DNA from: Reticulascus tulasneorum | Taxonomy: Eukaryota; Ascomycota; Sordariomycetes; Glomerellales; Reticulascaceae | DNA length: 64,000 nt | Direction of reading: 5' to 3' | Assembly: GCA_001557505.1 (NCBI GenBank) | Contig: LSAX01000010.1 | Span: 1,178,001 to 1,242,000 of the forward strand | In this document: positions 21,101 through 34,248 of the stretch, one piece after another | Layout: each line of letters opens with the position of its first letter | Numbering within the stretch: the first letter of the stretch is position 1 | Program-made: the position numbers and the translations under genes | The notes under the pieces: generated by a model | The model's database searches: none | What the model was told of the DNA's origin: nothing | The model's input: only the letters and a program-made list of their open reading frames with translations

Positions 21101-22472
21101 ATTGGGTGGCACTTGTTCGCCGGTTCGACCAGACCGCTCCTTCAGCGCATGATCGCTTTTTGCGTGCGACCTTGTTGGTCAGTTTTGCTCTATTTAAAAT
21201 TCGACCATGCGGGGGGTTTTGGAAAATGCACCACGATAATCACGATAATCTGTGTCCCAGTTTCAATCCATGGTTTGCGGTCATGCAGAAACGCGGAACC
21301 AAATGCGGACGAAAGACCGGACGTATGTAGAGCACCATCCCTAAAGATCCCATGTTATCGCCGGCTCTGTCCGACCGGGGCCCTGCCCTGCCCTGCCAAC
21401 TTTCTCGCAGGGGACGGCGGGAGCATCGCAATTGAGTTGGCGTATGACCGAAATACCCCAAGCTGGCTGCAGGATACGAGCACCCGCAACTCAAATAATT
21501 GAAGTCCTTCACTCTCCTTCCATGTCCACTAATTAGACTATTCATCGGGTCGACCCCTGGAGCTGCTCACGAGCATCCAAGGGCGCCGTATTATTTCTCA
21601 ATGCGGCAACTATCGGGATTGTGTAGCTGGAGCCAATGTCAAGATCGTCACGGGCGACACTGAGAACTGCGAAGAGTCATCGCCGGCAAGGCTGGATGTA
21701 TCGGCATTATGGTACCATATTGTTCTCCCGGCCGGCGTTAAAATACTGGGCTCCCAAGTCCCTCCGGAACAGGACTTGAAGAAAGGTGCCCGTGGACATC
21801 CTTCGGGTTACATCACAATCGCGGCATGTCGGCCATTACCAACCAATGCCTGATTAGGATCGTGATCGTCAGCGCCCTGTCCTCGACTACTTGATTACCT
21901 TATTATTTTAGTGACTGCGCACTAGCTACATGCGTTACAAGTTCTTGGGCAAGTGGGCCTCGCTCCGTTTGCCGATTAACGTTTTCCACGAACAGGGTGT
22001 CCGCACACGACGCTGACATGTCATCCTCTGGCCTGGTTGTAGGGCTGCAGCTCTCGTCAATTTGCTGACCTCCACCATCGGACAGGTGGTCCCTCGATTG
22101 GTAATTCGTCCTGGATGGAGATGGAACGTAGCACAATCCTGTCCATGCTTCGGGTTTCACAGAGGGACAGCAGCGCAGTATGGGGTAGGTCGCACAACGG
22201 CTCATGCACCGCTCGCATTTCCGCCTTTTCACTTTGTACGCAGTCCGTATTGCGCTGTCCTATATTCAGTGCTACCACAGAAACCGTATACTTGAGCGAT
22301 CAGACTGCGGAAGGAAGCTACACATTAGATTAAACCCATCGTACCGTACAGTACCATGCCCCCGTGACATCCCGCATTTCTATAACGCTTGCATTGTTAT
22401 CCTCACCGCTGAATCTCTGCACCGCCATCAGTGACTGCATACCTGGTAGGCAGCCAAATTACCATCAAGACC
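18111..22472. other. Large gene-free divergent intergenic region, 4.4 kb
   Basis: This is the longest gap in the window, between the acidic-protein gene (minus) and the oxygenase gene (plus). Many short ORFs on both strands have no family resemblance and no shared frame. Small simple repeats occur, such as CCGACCGT words near 19412-19440 and CCTGC repeats near 21382. It may hold extended promoters or a non-coding transcript, but nothing can be demonstrated from sequence alone. Confidence 0.45.
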
Positions 22473-23635
22473 ATGAATGCAACCTCAATGTCTGGCGAGC
22501 TGCAAAGCGGCATACCGATCATCGACTTTGCTGGATTCCGCCCAGATGCCTCGCCGAGTGACCGCCAGATGGTGGCGCAACAGTTAGTAGAGGCGTGTCG
22601 CAATGTCGGGTTTGTCCAGATTATCAACCATAATGTACCACGGAAGGATCTCGAGCGAGCATTCGAGATCTCAAAGAAGTTCTACGAGCTGCCGCAGGAA
22701 GAGAAGATGAAAGCGCCACACCCGCCCGGATGGGCCGTCCATCGGGGCTACTCTTGGCCGGGACTTGAGAAGGTATCCTCGGCTCTTGGCAAGATGGATG
22801 ACAAGGAGGTTGTGGATAAGTTGCGGGAAGTACAGGACTACAAAGTACTTGTTCCCAATGTGGAGTCCAAGGTAAGGACCGAGTTGACGACGGAGACTGT
22901 AGGAAAGCTACGAAGTTGGCTCTGAGAACAACCCGGAACAACCCAACGTTTGGCCGCCTGACGAAGTCATCCCGGAATGGCGACCGTTTATGACTTCCTT
23001 CTACTGGACCTGCTTCGAGGCGGCGAAACCCATCTTACAGGCGCTAGCCATCGGTATAGGGCTTAACGATGAGAATCACATGCTGAAGCTCCATAGTGGA
23101 CACTACAATCAGCTCCGACTGCTCTGCTACCCGTCTATCCCGGCAGAGTCGATTGAGAACGGCAGATTTGCACGCATGCCAGCACACACAGACTGGTCGA
23201 CGATAACGATGCTCTTCCAGGACGACTGCGGCGGGTTGCAAGTCGAGAACCCTCGCCGGCCGGGCAGCTTCATCGACGTTGAGCCGATACCGGGAGCGCT
23301 GGTGATGAATGTTGGAGATCTGCTCATGAGATGGAGCGACGGTAGGTTCGCCGAGGCCAGCGGCTTAACGAGCCGAACTGATGAGTGTTGGTGCAGATAG
23401 CCTTACGTCCACTAACCACCGGGTGGCCCTGCCAGCTCGCCAGGACCGCTACAGCGGTGACGAGAGGTGGACCAGCGAGCGGTATTCCGTCGTCTATTTC
23501 CTAACCACTGATCCGGACCTGGTTATTGATAGCTTGAAGACGAGAGATCGGCGAGCAGGGAAGTATGAACCGATCACTCAACGGGAGTACGGCGCAATGA
23601 GGGCCCGCATGCAGTATCAAGCTGCCTCGGTATAG
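22473..23635 (+). CDS. 2-oxoglutarate/Fe(II)-dependent oxygenase, IPNS-like
   Basis: This is a 349-residue enzyme of the isopenicillin-N-synthase-like dioxygenase family, which uses Fe(II) and usually 2-oxoglutarate to hydroxylate or desaturate small molecules. Exons are 22473-22844, 22903-23341 and 23397-23635. The DIOX_N domain includes IPIIDFAGFRPD, ACRNVGFVQIINHNVP and FYELPQEEK. The double-stranded beta-helix core holds the iron triad: His and Asp in PAHTDWSTITMLFQD, and the distal His in STNHRVALP. The Arg-x-Ser that binds 2-oxoglutarate is in RYSVVYF. The first donor (GTACTT) is set so the protein reads VQDYKESYEVGSENNP, which fits the family. The substrate is unknown. No biosynthetic cluster surrounds it, so a stand-alone metabolic role is likely. 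Confidence 0.85.
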
Positions 23636-24648
23636 TTTCCCAATGGGATATTTCCTAAACGGGTAATCTGAGTCCTCCCAGCCGCCCCAGCTGGAAGCTC
23701 GGCCCCTCAGCCCTGTAGCCTTTTTGCTCGCAAAACTAGCTCTCTCGCCGATTGTGCGGGTGAACAGAGTTTGGCGGGACCCATAATGCGTCAACGTTGT
23801 AAGCCCATTCACCGTCCAAACCCCGACGCACAAATCGTACGGTTCCAAATACAGTAATCGCTATGCCTGCCACCCCCTACCCACCCCCCCTGGGGCCGAA
23901 TGGCTCCCTGACGATAAGCCCGAGTAGGGCCGCACCTCGCACACAAAACTGAGGGAAGCAGCATCTCCGCGGGGCCAAACTTCTTTCCCAGTGTGGCTGG
24001 CGCGGAATGCACGCTTGGAAATGCAGTGTCCGGGGTGGCTGGCTGACTGATGACCTTCCATGCAGCCTTCTAGCGTGGATTTCCTGACCTTCTAGCGTCG
24101 TTCGAAAAGTGCACGGAACCCCATGCACGTTTGGCACGGCTTCCGCTCAGCTCGGGACCCACGCCACGACCAAGGCTTCGGGCTGCGATGCTACTGGCTC
24201 CTGATAGTGGTTTCGGCCAAGACCGGACGAAGGTTATTTGAGATGCCATTTCGTCCGAGAATGACCACGGCGTGGAGTCTGCAAGTGGCTGCTTGGCAGA
24301 TTTGTCAACCCTGGCACGTCATTTGTGATGCTTGGAAAGTCTCCGTGCTTCGCACGAGCTCGAGAAATCTGTCACCCAAAAATTGGGGAAGGTGGTTACA
24401 TGCCCCATCCGGCATGGTTTGAGCCGATGTGTTGTGGCCCTGATTGCATCATTTGCCATTGGAGATTTGATCTCGGCCGATACAATGCGAAGATGTCTTT
24501 AATAGGCTAGACCGAATGCTGGCATGCGTAGGGCTGCGCTCCGCCTCTGAGACATCCTACGTTATTCACGCTTAGGTTCGCATATGGCCGACATCAAGGT
24601 AAGACACAACGTTGTTCGAGTCATCATTGGTCGCCCTAGGGCTTTTCA
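23636..24648. other. Intergenic, about 1.0 kb, convergent 3' flanks
   Basis: It lies between the ends of the oxygenase and DBP8 genes. Short ORFs here have no recognisable features and I see no RNA gene. Confidence 0.45.
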
Positions 24649-26244
24649 TCAGTTACGGAGCTTCTGCTTCGTTCTCTTACGCTTGCCGCCAACCTCCCTC
24701 CCCTCCTCAACCTCAAGCAATGCCTCCCTCTTCTTCTCCCCAACAAGTTTCAGCGCATCACGGATAACCCGTGTCTCCAAGTTCACACCCTCTTCTCTCC
24801 AAGCCTCCATCTTTCTGCCTACTCGCTGCTCGATGGCTAGGACCAAGTCGACGTCTCGCTGGCCCATAACTGTGATTGCCTCACCCTTTCTGCCAGCACG
24901 GGCTGTTCGGCCAACCCTATGGATATAGTCATCTGGGTCTCGGGGGATGTCATAGTTGATAACGAGACTGACTTCCGGGATATCGAGACCTCTAGAGGCC
25001 ACATCGGTCGCAACCAGAATCCTAGCGGCCGAAGCTCGGAACCGAGCCAAGTTATCAATTCTCTGGCGTTGCTGGAGCTTAGAGTGCAGTGAGGTGACGC
25101 GGTGGTCTAGCATTCGTAACAGATGGTGCAGGAAATCTGCCGTAGTTGTGCGGTTGCAAAATATGATGACAGTCTTGTCCACGTTCGCATCTGTGAGAAG
25201 AAGCATGTGCAAATAGTGTTCCCTGTGGGTCACTGGGACCTGCAGATGCATTTGTTTCAGGGTAGCAGGTATGGCCAACACTTGTGTGTCCACCTCGCAG
25301 ACAAACACCGGTGCCTTGCCCGGTCGTGGCATATCCCTCAGAGCACGCACTTCAGGCGTTATTGTAGCCGTGAAAAGAAGTGTCTGTCTTTCCTTAGCGG
25401 CGGGTAGAACGGAGAGGCACTCCTCAACTTCTGGCAGCTGGCCAGCCCTTGGATCGAGTAAACGATCGGCCTCATCAAGGACGGCGAAGCGCACTCTTCT
25501 TAATCCGCATACGGTGTCTTCGCCAGAGGTTCGTATGTGATCTGCCAAGCGTCCTGGCGTAGCTATGACCACATGTGGCCGCTGTGCAAGAGCGATGGCT
25601 TCACGCCTCATATCCGAGCCTCCGGTTATGAGGATTGCCTTGAGGCTCTGGGGAGACGAGATGGCCTTGAACTGCTCGAAGATCTGCAGAGCAAGCTCTC
25701 GAGTGGGAGTCAAGATCAGAGCAAAGATAGCCATGGGGTCCTCTGCCCACTTCTGAAGAATCGGGACAGCGAATGCCATGGTTTTGCCAGAGCCTGTTCT
25801 GCTGCCGCCGATGCAGTCCCTACCCTTTAGAATCTCTGGTATACAGCCCTTTTGGATACCTGTAGGGCGCATGATTGCCATGTTTGCCAGCGACTGGACG
25901 AGCCATGGCTGAACATTCAACGACGAGAAAGTGGTATTGGGATCTGTTGGGGCAAGCTCGGCGCGGCGAGCAGTCGGGGCTGGGATGGCCGCGGTGATGG
26001 CTGTCTTGCGCCCGACCCTAGACGGGGCCTGAATTGTTGAAACGATTGCTTCAAAGTCTTCGTCTTCGGCATCTTTTTCCTGGGACGGTGAACTCCTCCG
26101 TCTCTTTCGAGATGCCGCACTGTCAAGGTGATCAGACTCGACATCCGAGGATTGTGGTGACTGTGATGACTCGGATGACGACGTCAATGCGTCGTCGTCG
26201 TCAGCCCCAGCGGCTGGACGTTTGAGATCTACCGAGGGCGACAT
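24649..26244 (-). CDS. DBP8: ATP-dependent RNA helicase DBP8 (DDX49)
   Basis: This is a nucleolar DEAD-box helicase needed for 40S subunit biogenesis at early 18S rRNA processing sites. It is a single exon of 531 residues from the ATG at 26244; the reading frame extends slightly upstream without another ATG. An acidic, Ser-rich N-terminus of about 105 residues precedes the core. Motifs in order are the Q-motif region ([14 protein letters not shown]), SRTGSGKT (I), PTRELA (Ia), TPGRL (Ib), DEAD (II), TAT (III), IIFCNRT (IV), [15 protein letters not shown] (V) and [13 protein letters not shown] (VI). The C-terminus is Lys/Arg-rich ([11 protein letters not shown]), typical of nucleolar proteins. 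Order and spacing fit Dbp8. Confidence 0.93.
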   Translation of the reverse strand: MSPSVDLKRPAAGADDDDALTSSSESSQSPQSSDVESDHLDSAASRKRRRSSPSQEKDAEDEDFEAIVSTIQAPSRVGRKTAITAAIPAPTARRAELAPTDPNTTFSSLNVQPWLVQSLANMAIMRPTGIQKGCIPEILKGRDCIGGSRTGSGKTMAFAVPILQKWAEDPMAIFALILTPTRELALQIFEQFKAISSPQSLKAILITGGSDMRREAIALAQRPHVVIATPGRLADHIRTSGEDTVCGLRRVRFAVLDEADRLLDPRAGQLPEVEECLSVLPAAKERQTLLFTATITPEVRALRDMPRPGKAPVFVCEVDTQVLAIPATLKQMHLQVPVTHREHYLHMLLLTDANVDKTVIIFCNRTTTADFLHHLLRMLDHRVTSLHSKLQQRQRIDNLARFRASAARILVATDVASRGLDIPEVSLVINYDIPRDPDDYIHRVGRTARAGRKGEAITVMGQRDVDLVLAIEQRVGRKMEAWREEGVNLETRVIRDALKLVGEKKREALLEVEEGREVGGKRKRTKQKLRN

Positions 26245-28916
26245 TGGCAATTATAATTGCAGGAGTAAGCACAATCCTTCCATCAACAAACCACCTTAAG
26301 CGCACAAACCTGCGACAAGATGTTGATTGATCCGGTGTTTTTGGGCCATTTGGAGCCGCCAAAGAAAAAAAAAAGTTGGATGGAGGGGCCATTAGCGGAA
26401 AGCGGTGAGCTACAAGGGTCAAATTGGCCCGTCAGCGGGGTCGGCCAATAGGAATGTCCACCTGTCAGCATGAGGTGTGTAGACGCGCGCTTGGGGAAAC
26501 ATGGGACAAGGGGCCAATCCAACGAGCGGGATTCTAGTTGGTTGGCAGCTTGGCTGTCCCCCATTGCCAAGAGGGTTGCATGTTGGGCTGCGTCGGATGA
26601 TGCGATCTGCGAGGTGGCCCTGCGGTCCCGATCACAGTCAGGCACTAGTTAGGGGGTTGCAGTCGTAAGGGGGGCATCTGCTGAGGAGAAGTCGTCGTCG
26701 TCCTCACTGGCGGCTGCTGCCCTGAAGTCTGCAGCGATCCCCCCACCGCATTGCTCCAAGAGGAAAACAAAGAACGGATGGAAAAGGGGCAGCCCAGAAG
26801 ATCTCCAACTTGGGTATCCAAGCCGTGTGTTGTTAAAGAGGGGGGAGGATGCTTTGACAGATCAAAGATGGCCGAATCGGGAACATGAAAGTCATGCCCA
26901 GCGCTTTCGGATCCCCCATGCCGCAGTTTACAGCGGGCAGTGCCTGCCGGGACCTTACCATCCCGCCCGTGACACCTCACTTAGTGTCTCGCTCCAAAGT
27001 TATCTCACATCATATCACTCTTACGGATGACGGGTAATCCAAGTGAAGAGAGAGCACTAATTTTCCAAAGAGCTATGTACTTATCTGATCATGCTCATGC
27101 TCATGCCGTAATGCTGATCGGCTGCTATTCGGCCACGTCGACTGTGAAGGAGCACACGCAGGGCTTTTCTCGACCCCAAATGCACCCACCAAATATGCAG
27201 GCCTGCGAGGGGGTTACAGCACACTTGCATATGAAGGTCTCCGATCACACCAAACAGCGGGGCGGCTGATCACTGGCCCAGGGCTGGGCGGGACTCGACG
27301 AGCAAGAAGCCTGGCACGCCAGTGGTGGAGATTGCTAAGCTGGTCTAACTGGTCTTGAGCAGGTGCACGCACACACGAACAACACATGCCGGGTTCAAAG
27401 AAAGATGAAAGCTCTCTGGGCTGTTGCGCCTGTTCCTCGGCGTAACCAACGCCCATGGGATTCCACAGTTTGGGGGGGAGCATCATCCGTGGCCCCGTAG
27501 ATAATGACGGGCAGGGCAAATACCAGAAAGCCACCCTGCTGCTGGAAGGAAGATTGGCTGTCAATATTGCACATAAATTGCCCTTCTTTTCGCCCTGCAG
27601 TGACGGAGCCTGTAGGTTTTAGCTGCTTCTATGGACTGCACTAATTACCTCCACCTTAGACTGGACAGGAGAAGACCGGACGAAACACGACAGCGTTGAT
27701 GATGGTGCATGGAGGCGGCAGTGGGGATTGAGTGACCCAGCCACTCTTGTCGATTCCAAGGGCCCACACACAGTCACGGTCTAAACCTCACCTCCATGCT
27801 TTTCCGCATCCCAGCTCGTGCAGTGGGTGGTCCAAGCCGAGACGAAGAGAGTGTGCTCAGTGGGCAGGGCAAATCTTCGCAAGCCGCGGACTGCCCCCCC
27901 GGGGTGCCATGGTGCTCTCGGGCATGTGCAGCCAGTGCAATGGCCTATAGGAGACCCCACTCCAGCTTAGGTAGGTACCTTGGGTGCTTAGGACGCTGCC
28001 CCTCTCACCTTAGGCTCCATGGTAAGGTACCTTTGGTCCCTGTCTCTATCCCCTGTAAGATCCAAACGGCACATCTTAGGCCGCTGCATCCCATCCACAG
28101 CTTGTCGCTTTTGGGCTGGCTTTGGTCCACCAATCTTCGGGTTGGATTGGAGGCTTGTTGGTGACCTCTTTCTTTCTCTTCTTCTTAAAGGTCATCCATC
28201 ACATTCTCGAACTTGACTGGCCTCTTGGAGAAAGGACCTCAAACACCGTTCCATCACCCACCTCAACGTGAACCTCGATACCTTCCTCCCGCCCCCCCTT
28301 CATGTGATCCTTGGTGGAACGGCAGAATCTTGCACACAGGTTTGAGGTGTGGCGCACTTTCAGACAAATCTAGGACTGACTTAGCGCCAAACCACCTACC
28401 CGCACTCCCCCGCCTTTACGTACCTTTACCTACATACCTTGCCCTTATATTCATCATTTCTGCTTGCTCTACTAAGGCCTCGCCACGGTTTGCCTGCTTC
28501 TCACCCGATCCCCGTTCTGCATCAGATCCGTCGAGTAGTGGCAATCACGGACGGAGGCGACAAGAAGACTGCTCTCTGGGACATCCGACACGCATTTTCT
28601 CCCTCGACAAACTTCTTCCTCTTCGCAGCCTAATCGTCCCCCTTCCTCCTCGATTCTCGTAGCTGAGAGCCTGCTTCGAAACTCCCGCAGGAACCACCAC
28701 CTGCTCAAACTAGACCCCAAGAAAGGCTATCCTTAGCCCCCCAACTACGACATCAGCAGCCTTCACTGACCTTTCGACGTGCCATTGCAACACATCACCA
28801 TATACCCGCTCTTTGTTGCATCTCAGTTCGGCTCCTTTGGGACGCCCAAATCGATCCGTTCCTTTGTTCATTGACCGCAGCTTCGCCACCGGCTTGCTGC
28901 CCCAAACTTCGCACAG
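26245..28916. other. Divergent intergenic region of DBP8 and the MAPKK gene
   Basis: About 2.7 kb without a recognisable gene. The right kilobase is pyrimidine-rich and carries GGTACCTT-like words at 27974 and 28026 and related ones near 28420, as expected of a long fungal promoter and leader. An ORF starting at 28813 overlaps the MAPKK start but reads its first intron through. Confidence 0.5.
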
Positions 28917-30717
28917 ATGGCCGACTCAAATCCTTCGCAACCCCAGACCATTGAGTCTGCTCCTCAACAGGTATGAACGACGTGAAGATTGCTTGAATAG
29001 CTCGATCGTGCGCTTTATTGTTGTACTTACTGACACAATCAAGATTCCGAGCGCCTCATCATCGCCTGCTCCAATGCTCTCTATGCCGAATTCCGTCCCC
29101 ATCATGTCTTCCCCAGCTCCCCTCCTTCGCCCGGCGATACCAGGCGCCAGATCCAACAGCGGAACCAGGACACCAAGACTAGGACTTGCCATACCTCCCT
29201 CTCCAAACGTCAAACCTCTCGGTGGACCGGGGCCTCTGAAGTTACAGATATCCTCTCGACCGCCTCTGCCCACCCTCCATCTTGCTACTCCGATGGGTAG
29301 CCAAGTAACACCATACGAACAACCGGCAAGACCAGTAGGCGGTGCGCAGCCAGGACAGTCAGCCAGCGGCGGTAGCGAAAGCAGCGCTGCTCACTCTAGG
29401 TCGGGGAGCTTTGGTCCTCTAGATGGACGAACAAGCAACCCCACATCTGCTGGCTCTCAATACTCGGCTCTGTCATTTGCGTCTCAATATGGCATTGGCG
29501 CGCAGCGGCCGCAAGGAACTCCGGATCCTGTGTCCGCAGTGGGCTCGCTATACTCCGAAAGAAGTGAAGGCGGTGTTGGCATGGAGAGAGACGGCAGCCT
29601 ACAAGGCTTGGAAGCGTTCGACAAGCTAAGTCTGGAACGAGCAAGAACTTTGGACGTCGAGGAACTGGACGATGATGGTTGGAGAATCGCAAGTATTGAA
29701 AAGAGAGTTGTAGAGATGGGCAATCTCGGCGAAGGAGCTGGTGGCGCTGTGACTAAATGTATGCTGAAGGGCGGAAAGACCATATTTGCTCTCAAGGTAA
29801 GTCTGCGCGGCCCAGACTTGTAGGTACGACTGCTAACTCGACTAAAGATCATCACCACAAATCCTGATCCGGATGTGAAGAAACAGATTGTGCGAGAACT
29901 GGGGTTCAACAAGGATTGTGCATCTGAGCATATCTGCAGGTACTACGGCGCCTTTGTCGATCCTGCAACCGCAACCATCTCGATTGCTATGGAATTCTGT
30001 GAGGGCGGTTCTCTAGACAGCATCTACAAGGAGGTCAAGAAACTGGGCGGAAGGACAGGGGAGAAAGTGCTCGGTAAGGTCGCAGAGGGTGTCCTTCGCG
30101 GCCTGACCTACCTCCACGGCAGACGGATCATCCACAGAGACATCAAACCTTCCAACATTTTATTATGTCGGAACGGCGAGGTGAAGCTCTGTGATTTTGG
30201 CGTCTCTGGCGATTTCGGAACCAAGGGAGAAGCGAACACCTTCATTGGCACCAGTTACTACATGGCTCCCGAACGTATCACCGGCCAATCTTACACCATC
30301 ACTTCGGACGTCTGGTCTACCGGCGTGACTCTTCTAGAAGTCGCGCAACATCGCTTCCCGTTCCCCGCCGACGGCACCGAGATGCAACCACGAGCAGGTC
30401 TTATTGACCTCCTTACTTATATCGTCCGACAACCGATTCCCAAGTTGAAGGATGAGCCGGACGCGAGCATCCTATGGAGTGACAACTTCAAATACTTTAT
30501 TGAGTGCTGGTGAGTTATCCCCGCTGTTGACTGGATATGGCGATTCAAGTGGCTAACAAACTTCCACAGTCTCGAGAAGGAACCCAATCGCCGAGCAAGC
30601 CCGTGGAGAATGCTCGACCACCCGTGGATGGTCGATATGCGAACGAAGCGTGTCAACATGGCCAAATACTTGGCGCAGGTATGGGGCTGGGAAGACACGG
30701 AAATCAAGTCCTCGTAA
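28917..30717 (+). CDS. MKK1: MAP kinase kinase of the cell-wall-integrity pathway (Mkk1/2)
   Basis: This is a dual-specificity kinase that activates the Slt2/Mpk1-type MAP kinase below Pkc1 and Bck1. Exons are 28917-28970, 29044-29796, 29848-30509 and 30570-30717, giving 538 residues. Residues 1-235 are a disordered Ser/Pro/Gly-rich tail. The kinase domain then has a glycine loop ([11 protein letters not shown], about 246-256), the ATP-binding Lys in FALKIITT (269), HRDIKPSN in the catalytic loop, [17 protein letters not shown] in the activation segment and [16 protein letters not shown]. The segment HRFPFPADG plus LIDLLTYIV is typical of filamentous-fungal Mkk1/MkkA proteins and unlike Ste7 or Pbs2 types. 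Branch sites CTGAC and CTAAC sit before exons 2 and 3. The start was chosen at MADSNPSQP, the only ATG giving correct splicing. Confidence 0.92.
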
Positions 30718-31956
30718 CGGAGGATTCAATTCTCTTATGACACAAACAATCACCTACTTCAATCTCGACTGGGGGAAGGCAAAACCCCATCCATCAACCA
30801 GTTCTCTATTGCTAGACCTATGAGCGCAGTTATTCATACCACCAGGTTTGCCTTGGCTGCCTGCTTTCGAGGGTTAACGTGTGGATATCCGGGGGCTGGG
30901 TGATACCTGTACGGCGGGTACGACTTGAGATATATCAAGGGTTTATTAACAGGCTACTGTGTTTGGGGCCACGGTCCCTTGAAATAGCATGTGGGCTGCG
31001 TTTAATTGTATTTGGGGTCGTTGGCTGGCACAGGATTGCCATGCCACGAGAAAATATTCTGGATAGTGGATGATGAAGGGTGAAGCTTCTTTCGAGACTG
31101 TTTTGTTGAATGATAGCGGTAGTTGTTAGTCGTACGGAGCAGATATACCACATTTTGCAAGTTCATCTTCACTTCAGAGCCTGCCTACTCTTTCAAGTTG
31201 TACGTAAAGGAGCGAGTGGGATATTGATAAGGCACTTTCTAGGAACCTGGCAATGGGTCTGAAGTGTTTACTCTTATATCATGGTCCATGATGAAGACTT
31301 GAGGATATATGGTGGAACTTCAAACTGTGTGTATCTACTCTCATCTATAACACTAACTTGAAGCAATCTCCATGTAGAGGCGTAAGATTCTCATCTTCGA
31401 CCCTCCTTAAGGGAACACGAGATCTACCTAAGAATCCTAAGCGTTCTCCTGCTCCTAATAAGGGTGGTAAGAGGCCGAGACTATTTCAAGGCAAACCAGC
31501 AATACGTAGTGCTTTCTACCAACACATGCCAGATCTTAGGCCGTAGTATCACAGTATTAGGTCATCTCAGTTCGCGGACTTGGACCTGTGTATGAACAGA
31601 GCTAAATTACCACAACGAAGAAATGAATCGGATGCCTTAATGTTGTGCGGCCTGTATTAAACGACTTGGAGCTCAGCTTTGCGGCTTGAGTCACCGCCTG
31701 CCGTTTTAAGCGTGCTAAAACCCATCTTTTGCTGGAAACCTCGGCTTTACCGCTCTCTGCTTGTGAGTACCTCACAAATTCTGCCGGCAGTTGAAGAAAC
31801 TTAACCACAACCCTTCAATCCAATTGCATCCATCTTCAGCGAGAAATGATCTAGGCTGAGAAGCAGCCTGGGAGGCGAATACAATTTCACGCCGAATATC
31901 TAGTTAATTCTTCATTGTCCTCAAAATATTCCGAGCAAGTGCAGAAGTACAATATC
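30718..31956. other. Intergenic, about 1.2 kb
   Basis: It holds the MAPKK 3' flank and the PUS7 promoter. A 62-codon Lys/Arg/Pro-rich ORF at 31358-31546 has no known relatives that I recognise and may be chance. Confidence 0.45.
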
Positions 31957-34248
31957 ATGATGGCAGCCGCTCATCCCAATCGTCAACACATGGACATGAG
32001 TCTTGGTATGACTGAGAGAGTCGCGCCAACTACCAACGGATGGCACGGCGAGATTCGAAAAAGGTACCGCTGCTCTATTTCATGATTCTGCTGTGTTATA
32101 CTTATAAGGTTTAGATACACGGATTTCCAAGTCTTTGAGATCAACAAAGATGGCACAGTCTTGCACCTTCAGGACACTCGGCCACCTCGATCACAAAATC
32201 AGCAACCTCCAGCTGAGGAGCTAAAGGCAGCCTCCGGGACAGGTCCTGATTCAAATGGGACTGGTGGTCCAGGAACTGCTGAGGAGCCTACCAATGGGTA
32301 TACATTCCAAGAGCTGTCGGCGGATGACCTGGAAACACTCTCAAATCTCATCAGCCAGGAGTCCACAGAGAAGCTCGTTGAGATGTACAAAGCCTCTTTG
32401 AAGAAACAAGTAACCAATTCAGAAAAACAAAACAATCCTTCAGAGAAACAAAACAAGATCGAGCCGGTCATGCTCGGTACCATTGATGACAAGGAGAAGC
32501 GCAGCCAAGTTCACCAACTTATTAGGAAAACCTTCAAATCCGGAATCGACACAACTACAGATAAGGACAATGTTATTATTGCTAGTCCACGAAAGCCAGG
32601 AAGAGCTCAAGCTAGAGATCGGGGCGGCGGCAGAAATCGCGGCGGCCAATCTGTTCGTGAGCGAGGCGGGGAATACCTTATATTTACTCTCTACAAGGAA
32701 AATCGGGATACGATGGATGCTTTGCATCAACTTTCCCTCGCTTTGAGAATTAAACCATCGGCCATAAACTACGCAGGAACCAAGGATCGCCGCGCGGCAA
32801 CAACACAACGATGTTCGATCCGATATCAGAAGGCAGAGGTTTTATCCCGGGCAAACACCAAAGTACGCGGTGTCACAACGGGCGATTTTGTGTACGGGAC
32901 GCAGCCTGTGCACCTCGGTTCGCACGCGGGAAACGAGTTCGTCATCGCGGTAAAAGACTGTGAAGTTGACGGGAGCCCTGATCTCCCTCTTCTAGCCCGG
33001 AAATCGCAAATTGAATCTTGTGTTAAGATCGCAATGAGCAGCATGGCCACCACCGGCTGGATCAACTACTACGGCCACCAGCGCTTCGGCACACATGCCA
33101 TCGGAACACATGATATTGGAAAGATCATTCTCAAAGAAGACTTCGAGGGTGCGGTGAACGCCATTCTCGGCTACGACGAAGACATCGCGACGCGGGCCAT
33201 CAACGGTGAAATTCCTGCTGATGCTCACTTGCGGGACGACTTCAACCGCAATCGCGCTTGTATGACCTTTCAAAAAGGCGGTTCCGTAGATGAGGCGCTG
33301 AAATACCTTCCCAGACGATTTGCCGGCGAATCAAGTCTCATTCGTCATCTCGGCAGGAATCCTACATCGAGGCGGGACTATGTTGGTGCGTTGATGAGCA
33401 TCACTCGTGGGCTGAGGAGCATGTACATCCATGCATATCAGTCACTGGTATGGAATCATGCCGCAAGCAAACGATGGGCAACGCATGGCACCAATGTTAT
33501 TAAGGGCGACCTTATCCTGAGTGAGACGACTGAAAGGGTGGTGGAACAAGATGAGGATGGCGATGAGATTATTAATGCAGGCGAGGATGAATACGAAACC
33601 GCAAAAGCTCGCCCCTTGACCGCCGAAGAGGCAGAAAGCGGACGCTACACAGTCTACGACATTGTCCTTCCGTCGCCAGGCTACGATGTTATTTATCCTG
33701 ACAATGACATTGGCGAGTTTTACAAGGAGTTCATGGGCAGCGATGAGAATGGCGGTTTGGATCCGCACGCCATGCGACGCCGACAGCGGGAGTTTAGCCT
33801 TACCGGCCATTACCGAAAGCTGATGGCCAAGTTCCTCGGTACCCCGTCCTTTACTGTACGGGAGTATGCCGATGATAACGAGCAGATGCATCCGACGGAC
33901 ATGGATCTCATCAACGCGAAGAAGCGTGAGCAGTATCAGGAGCAGGCCGCGAAACGGGCAGCCCCAAGCGACGATGCTCCTAAGAAGAGGGCTAAGCTTG
34001 AGGATTCCGGAGTCGAAAATGGGGCAACGGCGATATTCGATGCGGCGGTAGTGCCGCCTGTCACAGAAAAGGCCCCGGAAACGGAAGAGCCGAAGACTGA
34101 GCAACCAGCCGTTGAGGCAACGACTAAGGCGGCTGAGCCGGACAAGGTGGCCGTGGTCGTCAATTTCCAGCTCGGAAACAGCGCATACGCAACGGTTGTA
34201 CTTCGAGAGCTGATGGGCGTCCCAGCTGAGGATCCTGTTACCGCTTAG
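31957..34248 (+). CDS. PUS7: tRNA/RNA pseudouridine synthase PUS7 (TruD family)
   Basis: This enzyme converts uridine to pseudouridine in tRNAs (position 13 and pre-tRNA-Tyr 35 in yeast), U2 snRNA and some mRNAs. Two exons, 31957-32063 and 32115-34248, give 746 residues. The first exon supplies WHGEIRKR and the junction restores RYTDFQVFEI, the TruD N-terminal motif. The catalytic loop NYAGTKDRRAATTQ carries the catalytic Asp. GDFVYG, VHLGSHAGNEFVIAV and WINYYGHQRFG follow in the usual order. A fungal-type insert of low complexity (residues about 60-165) and a charged C-terminal tail (about 630-720) are expected variations. Two adjacent ATGs occur; the first is used. It converges with SSL2. 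Confidence 0.93.

Noticed and set aside
22473..24648. A secondary-metabolite cluster around the 2OG oxygenase
   Set aside because: No synthase, transporter or pathway regulator adjoins it; the neighbours are an acidic unknown and DBP8.
26245..26250. DBP8 start two codons further up
   Set aside because: That codon is TTG on the minus strand; the first ATG is at 26244.
28813..29823. MAPKK gene model starting at 28813 without the first intron
   Set aside because: It reads intron 1 through and loses MADSNPSQP; the GTATGA donor, CTGAC branch site and phase support the spliced start at 28917.
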